Source: Anaerofustis butyriciformans (GTDB lineage Bacteria; Bacillota; Clostridia; Eubacteriales; Anaerofustaceae). Taken from it: a stretch of DNA of 64,000 nucleotides. Below the pieces are notes generated by a model, which saw only the letters and a program-made list of their open reading frames with translations, made no database searches and was not told the DNA's origin. Every line of letters starts with the position of its first letter. The first letter of the stretch is position 1. Made by a program: the position numbers and the translations under genes. Shown piece by piece: positions 25,629-35,060 of this stretch. The DNA lies in NCBI RefSeq assembly GCF_036289385.1, contig NZ_JAYFFH010000001.1, positions 633,739 to 697,738 of the forward strand, given 5' to 3'.

Positions 25629-26834
25629 TTATTTGTCGTTTGCTGCAACAACACCAGGAAGGTCTTTACCTTCTAAGAATTCAAGGCTGGCACCGCCACC
25701 TGTTGAGATATGAGTCATTTTGTCACCAAAACCAAGTTGGTTAACAGCAGCAGCAGAGTCACCACCACCGATAATTGTTGTAGCGTCTGTATCAGCAAGA
25801 GCTTTAGCTACAGCCATTGTACCTTTTGCAAGAATTGGGTTTTCAAATACACCCATAGGTCCGTTCCAAACAACTGTTTTTGCAGATTTAACTTCATTTG
25901 CAAATAATTCAGCTGTTTTTGTTCCGATATCAAGTCCCATCATGTCAGCAGGGATTTTATTAGAATCAACTACTGTGATTTCAATTTCAGCATCGATTGG
26001 ATCTGGGAAATCTTTTGTGATTGTTGTATCGATAGGAAGTAATAATTTTTTGCCAAGTTCTTCAGCTTTAGCCATCATTTCTTTACAGTAATCAATTTTA
26101 GAATCATCAACTAATGATGTACCAACTTCATATCCTTTAGCTTTAAGGAATGTATAAGCCATACCACCACCGATGATTAATGTATCACATTTTTCAAGTA
26201 AGTTGTTGATTACGTTTAATTTATCAGCAACTTTAGCACCACCTAAAATTGAAACAAATGGTCTTTCAGGATTGTTTACAGCATTACCTAAGAAGTCGAT
26301 TTCTTTTTGCATTAAGTAACCAACTACAGCTGTGTCAACATATTCTGTTACACCAACGTTTGAGCAGTGAGCTCTATGAGCTGTACCGAAAGCATCGTTA
26401 ACAAAAATATCACAAAGTGAAGCTAAGTCTTTGCTTAATGCTTCGCCGTTTTTTGTTTCTTCAGCTCTGTAACGTGTATTTTGAAGTAAAACAACATCTC
26501 CGTCGTTCATTTCAGCAACTGCTTTTTTAGCGTTTTCTCCTACTACATTGTCATCAGCTGCAAAAACAACTTCTTTACCTAATTTTTCAGATAATCTTTT
26601 TGCAACAGGTGCTAAAGATAATTCTGGTTTTGGTTCTCCTTTTGGTTTTCCTAAGTGAGAACATAAAATAACTTTACCACCGTCGTTCATTACTTTTTTA
26701 ATTGTTGGAAGAGCAGCATTAATTCTGTTTTCGTCTGTGATTTCACCATCTTTTAAAGGTACGTTAAAGTCACATCTGATTAATACTCTTTTTCCTTTTA
26801 CATTTATATCATCTACTGATTTTTTATTTAGCAT
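25629..26834 (-). CDS. pgk: Phosphoglycerate kinase
   Basis: 401 residues: RVLIRCDFNVPLKDG, LCSHLGKPKG, GGAKVADKLNVI, the hinge and nucleotide site VVWNGPMGVFE, and GGGDSAAAVNQLG. It makes ATP from 1,3-bisphosphoglycerate. A strong hairpin terminator sits between it and gap upstream. Confidence 0.98.
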   Translation of the reverse strand: MLNKKSVDDINVKGKRVLIRCDFNVPLKDGEITDENRINAALPTIKKVMNDGGKVILCSHLGKPKGEPKPELSLAPVAKRLSEKLGKEVVFAADDNVVGENAKKAVAEMNDGDVVLLQNTRYRAEETKNGEALSKDLASLCDIFVNDAFGTAHRAHCSNVGVTEYVDTAVVGYLMQKEIDFLGNAVNNPERPFVSILGGAKVADKLNVINNLLEKCDTLIIGGGMAYTFLKAKGYEVGTSLVDDSKIDYCKEMMAKAEELGKKLLLPIDTTITKDFPDPIDAEIEITVVDSNKIPADMMGLDIGTKTAELFANEVKSAKTVVWNGPMGVFENPILAKGTMAVAKALADTDATTIIGGGDSAAAVNQLGFGDKMTHISTGGGASLEFLEGKDLPGVVAANDK

Positions 26835-26870
26835 CTAAGAGTGCTCCTTTCAATTTTTTGTAAATAAAAA

Positions 26871-26897
26871 GGTCCGGGCCAGTAATGATCCCGGACC
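26871..26897 (-). terminator. Intercistronic terminator between gap and pgk
   Basis: GC-rich stem GGTCCGGG / CCCGGACC with TTTTTATTT following on the minus strand. It is the most GC-rich hairpin in this AT-rich region and would stop most gap transcripts. Confidence 0.85.
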
Positions 26898-26937
26898 CAT
26901 TTTGGATCTTTGTAAGTTTTACTTTGTTTAGAATTAA

Positions 26938-27951
26938 TTAAGCTAATTCTGAGAAGTATTTGATTGTTCTTACCATTTGGCTTGTGTAAGAGTTTTCGTT
27001 ATCATACCAAGATACAACTTGAACTTGTGTATCACCGTTTTCCATTGGTGAAACCATTGTTTGTGTAGCATCGAATAAAGAACCATATCTCATACCTACG
27101 ATATCGCTAGATACTAATTCTTCTTCTGTGTATCCGTAAGATTCTGTTTGAGCTGCTTTCATAGCTTCGTTGATTTGTTCAACTGTTACATTACCTTTAA
27201 CAACAGCTACTAAGATTGTTGTAGAACCTGTAGGAGTTGGAACTCTTTGAGCAGAACCGATTAATTTACCGTTAAGTTCTGGAATAACTAAACCGATAGC
27301 TTTTGCAGCACCTGTTGAGTTAGGAACGATGTTAACTGCAGCTGCTCTAGATCTTCTTAAGTCACCTTTTCTTTGTGGTCCGTCAAGAGTCATTTGGTCA
27401 CCTGTGTAAGCATGAATTGTGCTCATGATACCAGATTGGATTGGAGCTAAATCGTTTAATGCTTTAGCCATTGGAGCTAAACAGTTTGTTGTACAAGAAG
27501 CTGCAGAAATAACTGTATCTTCTGGTTTTAATGTTTCATGGTTTACATTGTAAACGATTGTTGGAAGGTCGTTTCCTGCAGGAGCAGAGATAACAACTTT
27601 TCTAGCACCAGCTTCGATGTGAGCTTCTGCTTTTGCTTTTGATGTATAGAAACCTGTACATTCAAGTACTACGTCTACACCGATTTCTCCCCAAGGAAGG
27701 TTTTTAGCGTCAGCTTCTGCATAAATTTTGATTTCTTTTCCATCGATAATGATAGAATCATCAGTTACAGATACTTTGTCTGCTAATTCATATCTACCTT
27801 GAGATGAGTCATATTTTAATAAATGTGCTAACATCTTTGGAGAAGTTAAGTCGTTGATTGCAACAACTTCATAACCTTCAGCGCCAAACATTTGTCTGAA
27901 TGCTAACCTCCCAATTCTACCAAATCCGTTAATAGCTACTTTTACTGCCAT
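26938..27951 (-). CDS. gap: Glyceraldehyde-3-phosphate dehydrogenase
   Basis: 337 residues: NAD-binding INGFGRIGRLAFRQ, catalytic Cys in SAASCTTNCLAP, AYTGDQMTLDGPQRKGDLRRSRAAAVNIVP, and WYDNENSYTSQMVRT. It has the highest codon regularity of the neighbourhood, as expected for an abundant glycolytic enzyme. It is the first gene of the glycolytic series, preceded by a 5' leader of about 117 nt with a hairpin. Confidence 0.98.
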   Translation of the reverse strand: MAVKVAINGFGRIGRLAFRQMFGAEGYEVVAINDLTSPKMLAHLLKYDSSQGRYELADKVSVTDDSIIIDGKEIKIYAEADAKNLPWGEIGVDVVLECTGFYTSKAKAEAHIEAGARKVVISAPAGNDLPTIVYNVNHETLKPEDTVISAASCTTNCLAPMAKALNDLAPIQSGIMSTIHAYTGDQMTLDGPQRKGDLRRSRAAAVNIVPNSTGAAKAIGLVIPELNGKLIGSAQRVPTPTGSTTILVAVVKGNVTVEQINEAMKAAQTESYGYTEEELVSSDIVGMRYGSLFDATQTMVSPMENGDTQVQVVSWYDNENSYTSQMVRTIKYFSELA

Positions 27952-27996
27952 AATAAAATTCCTCCTAAATATTATAATTATTTATTATTTTTTCTT

Positions 27997-28016
27997 GAAG
28001 TTCCAAACAGAACTTC
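27997..28016 (-). promoter_or_regulatory. Hairpin in the gap leader
   Basis: GAAGTTC and GAACTTC with a 6-base spacer lie inside the predicted 5' leader. This could be an mRNA stabiliser or an operator. Confidence 0.4.
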
Positions 28017-28075
28017 TAAATAGTAGCAAGTTTAAATTAGCCCCAATATTCGAGCATAAATTGAACTTTAAGAGT

Positions 28076-28104
28076 ATTATATATAAAAAAATTACTAAAA
28101 TCAA
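28076..28104 (-). promoter_or_regulatory. gap promoter
   Basis: TTGATT, a 17-bp spacer and TATAAT on the minus strand. The remaining intergenic DNA up to 28296 shows only AT-rich sequence with no further element I can support. Confidence 0.65.
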
Positions 28105-28296
28105 TAATTTATATGAAAAATGAATCAACTTTTTTTTAAAATTTAAACAGTTTTGTTTATTTTTAGTTTTAGTATTAGTGTTATGCTATTTTCAAATTTT
28201 TTCAATAAAATTTTTTTATTTGACTACTTACTTTTATTTATGAAAATCTTATTTTTAATAATATTTACATAGGTATTTTAATGTATACATCATATT

Positions 28297-28674
28297 TTAT
28301 TTTTCAATTATAAAAGATTGTAAACTTTTTTTACATCCATTTTTCTCATAAAAATTTTGGGTTCCAGGTTTTGAACCGAAATATAACATTGTAGGTGTAT
28401 GTTCTTTTGCAAGTTCTAAAAGTTTACTTCCTATCCCCTTCTTTTGATACTCTGGAAGTACAAGAAGCTCAGTTATTGTTCCAAAAAAGTATCCGTCTGT
28501 TAATATTCTTATGCATCCAATAAGTTTTTCTTCGTCATAAGCAGTTATATTCATGGTTTTTGTTAAAGCATTTTTTGTTTTTAAAACATCATACTCACCT
28601 TTCCAAATTTGATTTACAAAGAAAATAAAATCTTTTACATTAATATCTTTATCATCTATTTTATAATTCATCAT
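28297..28674 (-). CDS. GNAT-family acetyltransferase
   Basis: 125 residues with the GNAT core: ITELLVLPEYQKKGIGSKLLELA holds the acetyl-CoA loop (QKKGIG), and GSKPGTQNFYEKNGC is the C-terminal strand. The short length and YFFGTITEL pattern place it with small single-domain GNATs of unspecified substrate. The first ATG pair follows an AGGA site. It is monocistronic. Confidence 0.85.
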   Translation of the reverse strand: MMNYKIDDKDINVKDFIFFVNQIWKGEYDVLKTKNALTKTMNITAYDEEKLIGCIRILTDGYFFGTITELLVLPEYQKKGIGSKLLELAKEHTPTMLYFGSKPGTQNFYEKNGCKKSLQSFIIEK

Positions 28675-28839
28675 TTTTCATATCCTATCTAAGTATTCAT
28701 GATATTATTAAATATTTATTTTAAATATATTTAATATATTAATAAAAACAATAATATTATTTTATACTTTATACATATATAATAAAATTATTACATAAAT
28801 TATAATTTATTATTTAAAAAATTTAATATATAAAATAAA

Positions 28840-28863
28840 AAAGCGTCGGTAATCCGACGCTTT
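28840..28863 (-). terminator. Terminator of serC
   Basis: AAAGCGTCGG / CCGACGCTTT stem with TAAT loop, followed on the minus strand by TTTTATTTTA. Confidence 0.88.
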
Positions 28864-28866
28864 ATA

Positions 28867-29955
28867 TTAAGCATTTTCTTCTTCAAATTTTTTCATAAAT
28901 TCAACTAATTTTTCAACACCTTCAATAGGCATAGCATTGTAAATTGAAGCTCTCATTCCGCCTACAGTTCTATGTCCTTTTAAGTTTACAAAGCCTGCTT
29001 TTGTAGCTTCTTCAACAAATTTTGCATCTAAGTCTTTGTCTCCAGTTACGAAAGGTACATTCATTAAAGAACGGTCTTCTTTTACAACTGTGCCTTTAAA
29101 CATTTTGCTTTCATCAAGATAGTCATATAAGATTTTTGCTTTCTTTTCATTTAGTTCTTTCATTTTAGCAAGACCACCTTGTTTTTTAAGCCACTTAAAT
29201 ACTTTACCGCAAATGTAAATACCATATGCAGGTGGTGTATTAAATAGAGAATCATTGTCAGAATGAGTTTTATATCTTAACATTGTCGGAACTTTTTCAT
29301 CAATTTCATCGTCTGATGGAATTAAATCTTCTCTGATAATTACTATTACTACACCTGCAGGACCTACATTTTTTTGTACCCCACCATAAATGATACCATA
29401 TTTTTCAACATCAACAGGTTCTGATAAGAAACAAGAAGATACGTCAGCAACCAATGTTTTTCCTTTTGTATTAGGTAATGTATGATATTTTGTACCGTAA
29501 ATTGTATTATTTTCACAAATATATACATAATCTGCATCTTCATCAATATCTAAATCAGAGCAGTCAGGAATATAAGAATAAGTCTTATCTTCACTTGAAG
29601 CAACTGCTTTTGCATTTGTATATTTTTTAGCTTCGTTATAAGCTTTTTTTGCCCATTGTCCTGTTATTATGTAATCAGCAACACCATTTTTTGTAAGGTT
29701 CATAGGAATCATTGCAAATTGTTGGCTTGCACCGCCTTGTAAGAATAAAACCTTATAATTATCCGGAATATTCATTAATTCTCTCAAATCTTTTTCAGCT
29801 GTTTTAATAATGTCATCAAACCATTTTGAACGATGGCTCATTTCCATTACAGACATTCCGCTTCCATTGTAATCAAGCATTTCTGCCGCAGCTTCTTTTA
29901 ATACTTCTTCAGGTAAAACAGCAGGACCTGCTGAAAAATTATATACTCTTCCCAT
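28867..29955 (-). CDS. serC: Phosphoserine aminotransferase
   Basis: 362 residues of the class V aminotransferase fold: NFSAGPAVLPEEVLKE, SHRSKWFDDII, the PLP site GGVQKNVGPAGVVIVI with lysine in VQKN, and HRTVGGMRASIYNAMP. It makes phosphoserine from 3-phosphohydroxypyruvate. It follows the DUF1015 gene by 42 bp in the same direction. serA and serB are not in the window. Confidence 0.96.
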   Translation of the reverse strand: MGRVYNFSAGPAVLPEEVLKEAAAEMLDYNGSGMSVMEMSHRSKWFDDIIKTAEKDLRELMNIPDNYKVLFLQGGASQQFAMIPMNLTKNGVADYIITGQWAKKAYNEAKKYTNAKAVASSEDKTYSYIPDCSDLDIDEDADYVYICENNTIYGTKYHTLPNTKGKTLVADVSSCFLSEPVDVEKYGIIYGGVQKNVGPAGVVIVIIREDLIPSDDEIDEKVPTMLRYKTHSDNDSLFNTPPAYGIYICGKVFKWLKKQGGLAKMKELNEKKAKILYDYLDESKMFKGTVVKEDRSLMNVPFVTGDKDLDAKFVEEATKAGFVNLKGHRTVGGMRASIYNAMPIEGVEKLVEFMKKFEEENA

Positions 29956-29997
29956 TTTATAAAATCTCCTTTATCATTACTATATTATTATATTTGT

Positions 29998-31233
29998 TTA
30001 AATTTCATGAATAAATAATCCGCTTCTAAGTTTTGGTTCAAACCAAGTTGATTTTGGTGGCATGACCATGTTTGCATCTGCAACAGAGAATAAATCATCC
30101 ATTGTTACAGGATACACTGCAAAAGCAACACCGTTAAAGCTATCTGCTCTTTGTTCAAGTTCTTTTAATCCTCTTATTCCACCAACAAATTCTATGTTGT
30201 CACTTGTTCTTGGATCTTCTATATTAAGTACAGGTGCAAGAAGATTTTCTTGTAAAATATCTGCATCTAAACTTTTTACAGGATTTTCTTTGTCATAAGT
30301 TCCTTCTTTAGCTCTTAGAAGATACCACTTCTTATCAAGATACATTGAAAAATCATGTTTCTTTTCTGGTTTTATTATATTTTCATCATTTGATACAATA
30401 TCGAATTTTTCACTTACTTTATCTAAAAACTCTTCTTTAGAATAACCAGCTAAGTTTTTTACAACTCTGTTATAATCCATTATTTCAAGTTCATCACTAT
30501 CAAATATTACAGCTAAGATATAGTTGTATTCTCTGTCAACACTATCTCCTGCTTCTTCTCTTTTTCTTTTTCCTACTTCATATGAAGAAGCTGTTCTGTG
30601 ATGACCATCGGCTATATATAAATAATCAATTTTATTATAAAATTCTCTTACTTTTTCAACATCTTCATCTTTATCAACAACCCATAAAATATGACTTATT
30701 CCGTCTTCTGCTACAAAATCATATACAGGTTTATTGTTTTTTGTATATTCGGATATAAAATTATGTAAATCTTCGTTATGTCTGTGAGCGAAGAAAACAG
30801 GTTCAGTATGAGCCGAACAAGCCAAAAAGTTATTTATTCTATCAACTTCTTTTTCCGGTCTTGTAAACTCATGTTTCTTTATTATTCCCTTTTCATATTC
30901 GAAAGTGGAACAACATCCACAAATCCCCGTTTGAACTCTTCCGTTCATTATTTCTCTGTAGATGTAATAAATTTCTTTTTCCTCCCTGATTAAATAACCC
31001 TCATTCAAAAATTTATCATAATTTTCTTTTGCTTTTTCATAAACTTTTTCATCGTGTATATCTACACTGTCAGGTAAATCAATATCGGAGCGTACAATAT
31101 GCAAGAAGGATTTTTCATCTTTACCCATTTCTCTTGCTTCATCTCTGTTCATTACGTCATAAGGTAGACAGGATACTTCTTTTGCATATTTTGCATTGGG
31201 TCTAACACCCTTAAATGGTTTTACTATTGCCAT
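29998..31233 (-). CDS. DUF1015-family protein
   Basis: 411 residues: PFKGVRPNAKYAKEVSCLPYDVMNRDEAREM, FLHIVRSDIDLP, and the conserved YIADGHHRTASSYEVG block. DUF1015 proteins are uncharacterised at the enzyme level. The family is often found beside serine biosynthesis genes in clostridia, as here with serC next in the operon. A link to serine metabolism is therefore suggested by context only. Confidence 0.88.
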   Translation of the reverse strand: MAIVKPFKGVRPNAKYAKEVSCLPYDVMNRDEAREMGKDEKSFLHIVRSDIDLPDSVDIHDEKVYEKAKENYDKFLNEGYLIREEKEIYYIYREIMNGRVQTGICGCCSTFEYEKGIIKKHEFTRPEKEVDRINNFLACSAHTEPVFFAHRHNEDLHNFISEYTKNNKPVYDFVAEDGISHILWVVDKDEDVEKVREFYNKIDYLYIADGHHRTASSYEVGKRKREEAGDSVDREYNYILAVIFDSDELEIMDYNRVVKNLAGYSKEEFLDKVSEKFDIVSNDENIIKPEKKHDFSMYLDKKWYLLRAKEGTYDKENPVKSLDADILQENLLAPVLNIEDPRTSDNIEFVGGIRGLKELEQRADSFNGVAFAVYPVTMDDLFSVADANMVMPPKSTWFEPKLRSGLFIHEI

Positions 31234-31411
31234 ATTTTACTCCTCCTAAAATATTATTAAATTAAATAATATCATTACTTATATATAACTTCAAGAATTT
31301 TTAGAAAATTTTTCATAAAATTAATGAAAATATTGAGTTGTTACAACAAAACATAAAAAATCCATAAAATTTTATACAAACTAATAAAACATTATTTAAT
31401 AAAATATAAAA

Positions 31412-31432
31412 AGAAGGGGTATTCCCCCTTCT
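31412..31432 (-). terminator. Terminator of the ABC exporter operon
   Basis: AGAAGGGG / CCCCTTCT stem with 5-base loop, followed on the minus strand by a T-rich run. Confidence 0.75.
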
Positions 31433-31467
31433 AAAAATATATAATCTATCTGAATAAATATTTATTT

Positions 31468-32292
31468 TTATTCTAAATTTAATTTTCTTTCAAAGAAAAA
31501 TTTAACAATAAAGAAATATATAATATTTAAAATTAACAAGAAAGCAATTAATCCTACAAATACCAAATGAGCCATAGCTATTGGAGATAATGTATTATTT
31601 AAAAAGTTATACAATGGACTTACAAATATTACTCCTAAAATAATTGTTAGAATTGTAGTTAATACAGATATTGCAATGTAAGACACAAACGATAATAAAA
31701 TTTTATTTTTATTAAAACTGAAACCAACAGCCATAGCAGAATAAACAGCCAAGATTTTATTTGAACATCCTAAAATAATAATAAGCAATAAATAAAACAT
31801 TATTAACAATACTTTTGCTATATCACCTCCGTAAATCGTAAAGGCTCGTTTTATATTAATTACATCATTTATATCCAAACTTGCAAAATCAAAAATACTT
31901 GAAAACATGACTAAACAAAGTACCGAAATAATTATTGCTACTCCCGTTAAAATTACCCATAAAGTACCAACAATGACTTTGCTTAAAATCTCTTTTCCAA
32001 TATTGATTGGAAGAGTATGAGTAAGATAACCTTCATTAGATAAATCTGCCTTATAAAATCTAATTATACTTAAAACTGCTGCCAAGATTAATATCGCCAT
32101 AATTCCCAACATATATACTGAACCGCCTATTGCCGAAAAAACATTATATACAAAACTATCTTCCAATATATTATTTGAAGATATTCCAACCAAAACACCA
32201 TTAAAAACAGATACGCATATTAAAGCAAGTATTGCAGGAATCATTATCCTTTTTGTCGCTTTAATTTCATATTTAATCAATTTCCCTAACAT
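31468..32292 (-). CDS. ABC transporter membrane subunit
   Basis: 274 residues with about six hydrophobic segments (for example IPAILALICVSVFNGVLVG and ILILAAVLSIIRFY) and a LPINIGKEIL cytoplasmic motif like that in ABC-2 permeases of YtrB/BcrA-type exporters. It is translationally coupled to the ATPase gene (7-bp overlap). The substrate may be a peptide antibiotic or membrane-stress compound, inferred from the YtrA-type regulator. Confidence 0.85.
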   Translation of the reverse strand: MLGKLIKYEIKATKRIMIPAILALICVSVFNGVLVGISSNNILEDSFVYNVFSAIGGSVYMLGIMAILILAAVLSIIRFYKADLSNEGYLTHTLPINIGKEILSKVIVGTLWVILTGVAIIISVLCLVMFSSIFDFASLDINDVINIKRAFTIYGGDIAKVLLIMFYLLLIIILGCSNKILAVYSAMAVGFSFNKNKILLSFVSYIAISVLTTILTIILGVIFVSPLYNFLNNTLSPIAMAHLVFVGLIAFLLILNIIYFFIVKFFFERKLNLE

Positions 32293-32984
32293 CTAAATTC
32301 CTCCCTAAATAATTTATCAATAGACATGCCTTTTTCTTCTCTTATTTCATCAGCATCACCGTTTAATACAACACTTCCGTTTTTAAGAAATATCACTTGA
32401 TCCAAAACTTTTTCAATATCAGAAATTAAATGAGTAGATATAATCACAGTTGAATCGTCAGAATAATTATTTATTATGGTTTTAAGAATATAATCTCTGC
32501 TTGCAGGATCAACACCCCCTATAGGTTCATCCAAAAGATATAATTTTGCCTTTCTGCTCATTACTAAAATAAGCTGAACTTTTTCTTTTGTTCCTTTAGA
32601 CATATTCTTAAGTTTATCATTTGGAGAAATATTTAAGCTTTCTAACATTTGATATGCCTTTTTACTATCAAAATCTTCATAAAAATCACTAAAGAAATTG
32701 ATAAGTTCTTTTGCATCCATCCACTCATTCAAATAACTTTTATCAGGTAAATATGAAACTATTTTTTTTGTTTCTATTCCCGGAGCTAAACCGTCAATAT
32801 AAAGTTCTCCGCCAGATGGAACAAGAAGTTTATTCAAAAGTTTAATAAGAGTTGTTTTACCGCTTCCGTTAGGTCCTAACAATCCAACGATTTTTCCACT
32901 TTCAATGTTTAAATTTACATTATTAAGAGCAAACTTTCCGTCAAATTCTTTAAACAAGTTTTTTATTTCAATTAAGTTATTCAT
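32286..32984 (-). CDS. ABC transporter ATPase
   Basis: 232 residues: Walker A GLLGPNGSGKTTL, signature NMSKGTKEKVQLIL (a MSKG variant of LSGGQ, common in YtrB-like and CcmA-like ATPases), Walker B AKLYLLDEPIGGVDP and switch His in ISTHLISD. It overlaps the GntR gene by 8 bp and the permease gene by 7 bp. Confidence 0.93.
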   Translation of the reverse strand: MNNLIEIKNLFKEFDGKFALNNVNLNIESGKIVGLLGPNGSGKTTLIKLLNKLLVPSGGELYIDGLAPGIETKKIVSYLPDKSYLNEWMDAKELINFFSDFYEDFDSKKAYQMLESLNISPNDKLKNMSKGTKEKVQLILVMSRKAKLYLLDEPIGGVDPASRDYILKTIINNYSDDSTVIISTHLISDIEKVLDQVIFLKNGSVVLNGDADEIREEKGMSIDKLFREEFRC

Positions 32985-33351
32985 TTTCTTCCCCCTTCAT
33001 TGATTCTTCCATAATTAAAGTTATTTCTTTTTCATCAAATCCAATTTCTTTCATCTTAATTAAAAAATCATCAACATATTCTTTAGCCAGCAATACTTTC
33101 CTCCTTTGAATAATCTCTTCGTCTTCCGTTACAAATCTTCCGCTTGTTCTTGAAGAAAAAACTATATTATTTTTTTCAAGTTCACTAAAGGCCTTTTGCA
33201 TTGTATTTGGATTAACATCAGCAACAGAGGCAAATTCACGAACCGAAGGAAGCTTATCCCCTGCTTTATATTTTCCTTTTAATATATCTCTTTCAATAAA
33301 TGAGGCTATTTGTAAATATATTGGTCTATCATTTTCAAATTCCCATCCCAT
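32977..33351 (-). CDS. GntR-family regulator, YtrA subfamily
   Basis: 124 residues: PIYLQIASFIERDILKGKYKAGDKLPSVREFA, then VNPNTMQKAFSELEKNNIV, with a short C-terminal tail instead of a full effector domain. That is the definition of the YtrA group. Such genes head ABC exporter operons and repress them from a promoter-proximal inverted repeat. A perfect 16-bp dyad is present here. Confidence 0.93.
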   Translation of the reverse strand: MGWEFENDRPIYLQIASFIERDILKGKYKAGDKLPSVREFASVADVNPNTMQKAFSELEKNNIVFSSRTSGRFVTEDEEIIQRRKVLLAKEYVDDFLIKMKEIGFDEKEITLIMEESMKGEENE

Positions 33352-33374
33352 ATTAATCCTGCCTTTCTTTTAAT

Positions 33375-33412
33375 TTGTATTATTGTATTAATTAACTAAT
33401 ACAATAATACAA
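33375..33412 (-). promoter_or_regulatory. YtrA-type operator: perfect 16-bp dyad
   Basis: TTGTATTATTGTATTA and its exact reverse complement are separated by ATTAAC. The -10 box of the operon promoter lies inside the right arm. Confidence 0.8.
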
Positions 33413-33432
33413 TCATAACTTGCATTTGTCAA
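33404..33432 (-). promoter_or_regulatory. Promoter of the GntR-ABC operon
   Basis: TTGACA, a 17-bp spacer and TATTAT on the minus strand. The -10 overlaps the operator. Confidence 0.8.
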
Positions 33433-33548
33433 TATAACTTTAAAATTTTAATTGTTTTTTAATTTAAAACACAAATATATAATTTTAAAAGTTTAAAAAT
33501 GAATGTATTTATGATAGAATAATTAGCAATGGAAAAGAGGTTTAAATT

Positions 33549-34913
33549 ATGAGAAATAAAAAAACATTAATACTTATTCTATTATTAACATTTTTTATAA
33601 TACCAACATTTAATTATATAAATGCAGATATAGAAACAGAAACGGAAATAACTCAAAATCTTGCTAACACAATTCAAGGTAATCAAAATGGCTTTACTTA
33701 TATGATAAAAGATTCAAAAGCTTATATTATTTCTTATACTACAAAGGAAGAAGAAATAAAAAATCTTACAATACCTGAAAAAATTAATAACTATCCTGTT
33801 ATAGAAATCAGAGATAATGCATTTAAAAATACTTCAATAATCAATCTTACAATTCCAAGCAGCGTAGAAACTATAGGTGATTATGCTTTCTATAATTGTA
33901 ATAAATTGGAATCTGTAACAATAAACGGATGCAAGAATATAAATGAATATGCCTTTGCAAACTGTATAAGTTTAAAAGATATTACTTTAGAAGAAGGAAT
34001 TGAAAATATTGCAGAAAATGCATTTTTAAATTGTGGAATGAAAGAAATTTCTATTCCGGCATCTGTAAAAAAAATAGGTTCAAATGCATTTACTAACTGT
34101 GTCAATTTACAAAGTTTCGCAGTAACACAAGGTAATAAAAAATTCATATCTGAAAATGGTGTATTATATTCAAATGATATGAAAAATTTAATAGCTTATC
34201 CTATAAGTAAAGAAGATGAAAGTTATACTGTAAATGACAAAACAACAGCAATAAAAGAAAGTGCATTTTATTCTAATAAGTATTTAAAAAACATCACACT
34301 TCCAAATAAACTTAAATCAATAGGTAAATATGCATTTTACAACACTAGAAGCCTAACAAACATAGAAATACCGGAAAATGTAGAAGAAATAAAAGAAGAA
34401 ACATTTTTAGGAAGTGTAAGTTTAACAACTGTAACATTTAAAGATGGGGTTATAACTATAGGCAGCAACGCTTTTAGAGAATGCGAAAATCTTACAACGG
34501 TTAAATTCCCTAACACACTTCAAAAATTAGAAGGCGGTGCATTTAAAAATTGTACAAAACTAAATAACATTTCTTTCCCTGATTCTCTTCATACAATAGG
34601 CAAAGAAGTATTCAGAGGATGTTCAAGTTTAACAAAAGTAAGTCTTCCAATTTACGTAAACTATTTAAGAGATTATGTATTTGCTGATTGCACTAATTTA
34701 CAAGAAGTAACTTTAAATGAAGGAGTAACAAACATTAATCAAAAAGCTTTCAGCAACTGCCCAAAACTTACCAAAATAGAAGCAACATATAGTCTTACAA
34801 CAATAGATTCTACGGCATTTGATGGAAGTAAAAACATAAAAATATATGCACCTTATGGTTCTTATGCGTTAACATTTGCAGAAGAAAATAAAATAAATAA
34901 TGAATCAATATAG
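33549..34913 (+). CDS. Secreted BspA-type leucine-rich-repeat protein
   Basis: 454 residues. A signal peptide (KKTLILILLLTFFIIPTFNYINA) is followed by about 14 LRR_5 repeats of the form LTIPSSVETIGDYAFYNCNKLESVTI spread over residues 70-440. No cell-wall anchor (LPXTG) or repeat binding domain is present, so it is released or held by other means. Proteins of this class act in adhesion or are uncharacterised. A GAGG site precedes the ATG, and a terminator follows. Confidence 0.9.
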   Translation: MRNKKTLILILLLTFFIIPTFNYINADIETETEITQNLANTIQGNQNGFTYMIKDSKAYIISYTTKEEEIKNLTIPEKINNYPVIEIRDNAFKNTSIINLTIPSSVETIGDYAFYNCNKLESVTINGCKNINEYAFANCISLKDITLEEGIENIAENAFLNCGMKEISIPASVKKIGSNAFTNCVNLQSFAVTQGNKKFISENGVLYSNDMKNLIAYPISKEDESYTVNDKTTAIKESAFYSNKYLKNITLPNKLKSIGKYAFYNTRSLTNIEIPENVEEIKEETFLGSVSLTTVTFKDGVITIGSNAFRECENLTTVKFPNTLQKLEGGAFKNCTKLNNISFPDSLHTIGKEVFRGCSSLTKVSLPIYVNYLRDYVFADCTNLQEVTLNEGVTNINQKAFSNCPKLTKIEATYSLTTIDSTAFDGSKNIKIYAPYGSYALTFAEENKINNESI

Positions 34914-34940
34914 AAAAAGAAGAGATAAAACTCTTCTTTT
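34914..34940 (+). terminator. Terminator of the LRR protein gene
   Basis: AAAGAAGAG / CTCTTCTTT stem with a T-run. Confidence 0.85.
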
Positions 34941-35060
34941 TTTGTAACGATTTTGTAATGAAGTTTGTTAAAAATAATAATTATGTTTATTTACTTATCT
35001 ATGTAATTATGTTATAGTATTCTATAATAAAACAAGCTGGAATTACAGGAGGGAAAAGAG

